Source: Streptomyces daqingensis
GTDB lineage: Bacteria > Actinomycetota > Actinomycetes > Streptomycetales > Streptomycetaceae
Length of the DNA stretch: 64,000 nt
Direction of reading: 5' to 3'
NCBI RefSeq assembly: GCF_014645895.1
Contig: NZ_BMMP01000008.1
Location: forward strand, 259,158-323,157
This document shows positions 63,892-64,000 of this stretch, in pieces (position 1 is the stretch's first letter; each line of letters opens with the position of its first letter). Below the pieces are notes generated by a model. That model had not been told where the DNA came from. It saw only the letters and a program-made list of their open reading frames with translations, and searched no databases. The translations under genes were made by a program, and so were the position numbers.

Positions 63892-64000
63892 GGGCGTGTC
63901 CGCAAAGTCGGTGTTGGCGTTGCTTAGTTGTGGTGCCTCGTCGTCATGAGCTGACTGATCAAGCCTGGGAGCGGATCGAGCCGCTGCTGCCGTCTTCCCG
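63892..64000 (+). mobile_element. left end of an IS5-like insertion sequence (truncated by window edge)
   Basis: From about 63892 the sequence GGGCGTGTCCGCAAAGTC looks like the terminal inverted repeat of streptomycete IS5-family elements, and a transposase frame follows within 40 bases. The composition is less GC-rich than the flank. The right end and the matching repeat lie outside the window, so boundaries and completeness are unknown. Confidence 0.65.
63933..64000 (+). CDS. IS5 family transposase, N-terminal part
   Basis: GTG at 63933 begins MPRRHELTDQAWERIEPLLP, the typical start of IS5-group transposases (DUF4096-like helix TDxxWexIePLLP). The gene runs off the window after 22 codons, so the DDE catalytic residues cannot be assessed. 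A programmed frameshift is common in this group and cannot be judged either. Confidence 0.75.
   Translation, partial: MPRRHELTDQAWERIEPLLPSS

Overview
High G+C content, GC-rich third codon positions, GTG/TTG starts with purine-rich ribosome sites, mycothiol synthesis (mshB) and tandem Opp/Dpp oligopeptide transporters identify this as chromosomal DNA of a Streptomyces or close relative. Most of the window is core genome whose gene order resembles the dap/mshB/bldK/typA/sdh neighbourhood of streptomycetes. The accessory-looking parts are about 48.7-53.5 kb and the extreme right end, where a transposase gene runs off the window.

Layout. 0-9.3 kb: a conserved actinobacterial block: DUF3117 protein, enoyl-CoA hydratase/isomerase, tag, a DivIVA-like protein, a FolP2-type dihydropteroate synthase, a LOG-family protein, dapE, a lysozyme-fold-like membrane protein, a small secreted protein, dapC and a 7Fe ferredoxin. 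dapE and dapC are two steps of the succinylase branch of diaminopimelate/lysine synthesis. 9.3-15.4 kb: GNAT acetyltransferase, SirB1-type transglutaminase-like protein, a VanW/peptidoglycan-binding membrane protein, DUF6113 protein, mshB and a 64-residue membrane protein. 15.6-17.9 kb: S9 peptidase. 17.9-31.5 kb: two complete five-gene oligopeptide ABC transporters on the minus strand, separated by a plus-strand membrane protein; the first has the permease-binding protein-permease-ATPase-ATPase order of bldK. 31.7-36.1 kb: typA/bipA and an orphan solute-binding lipoprotein. 36.3-43.9 kb: MarR-GNAT fusion, a 101-residue protein, a succinate dehydrogenase operon (membrane anchor, flavoprotein, iron-sulfur protein) and a Tat-type serine hydrolase.

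44.0-49.9 kb: two tandem RsbU-like phosphatases that also carry an anti-sigma-kinase-like ATPase domain, a small SPOR-like protein and a GntR/HutC regulator. 50.5-53.5 kb: a frameshifted DUF4232-type lipoprotein gene and a TIGR03767 metallophosphoesterase with base composition unlike its neighbours. 53.6-60.1 kb: two large ATP-binding LuxR (LAL) regulators flanking a methyltransferase. 60.1-64.0 kb: a small secreted HExxH protein, a chloramphenicol-phosphotransferase-like kinase carrying a Gly-Ser repeat, ychF, a DUF6542 membrane protein, a strong terminator and an IS5-like element cut by the window edge.

No rRNA, tRNA, CRISPR array or recognisable biosynthetic gene cluster was seen. The observations I would follow first are the sigma-B-like promoter in front of an RsbU-like phosphatase, the long hairpin inside the bldK-like operon, phased direct repeats upstream of several genes, the compositionally odd metallophosphoesterase, and the small HExxH secreted protein.
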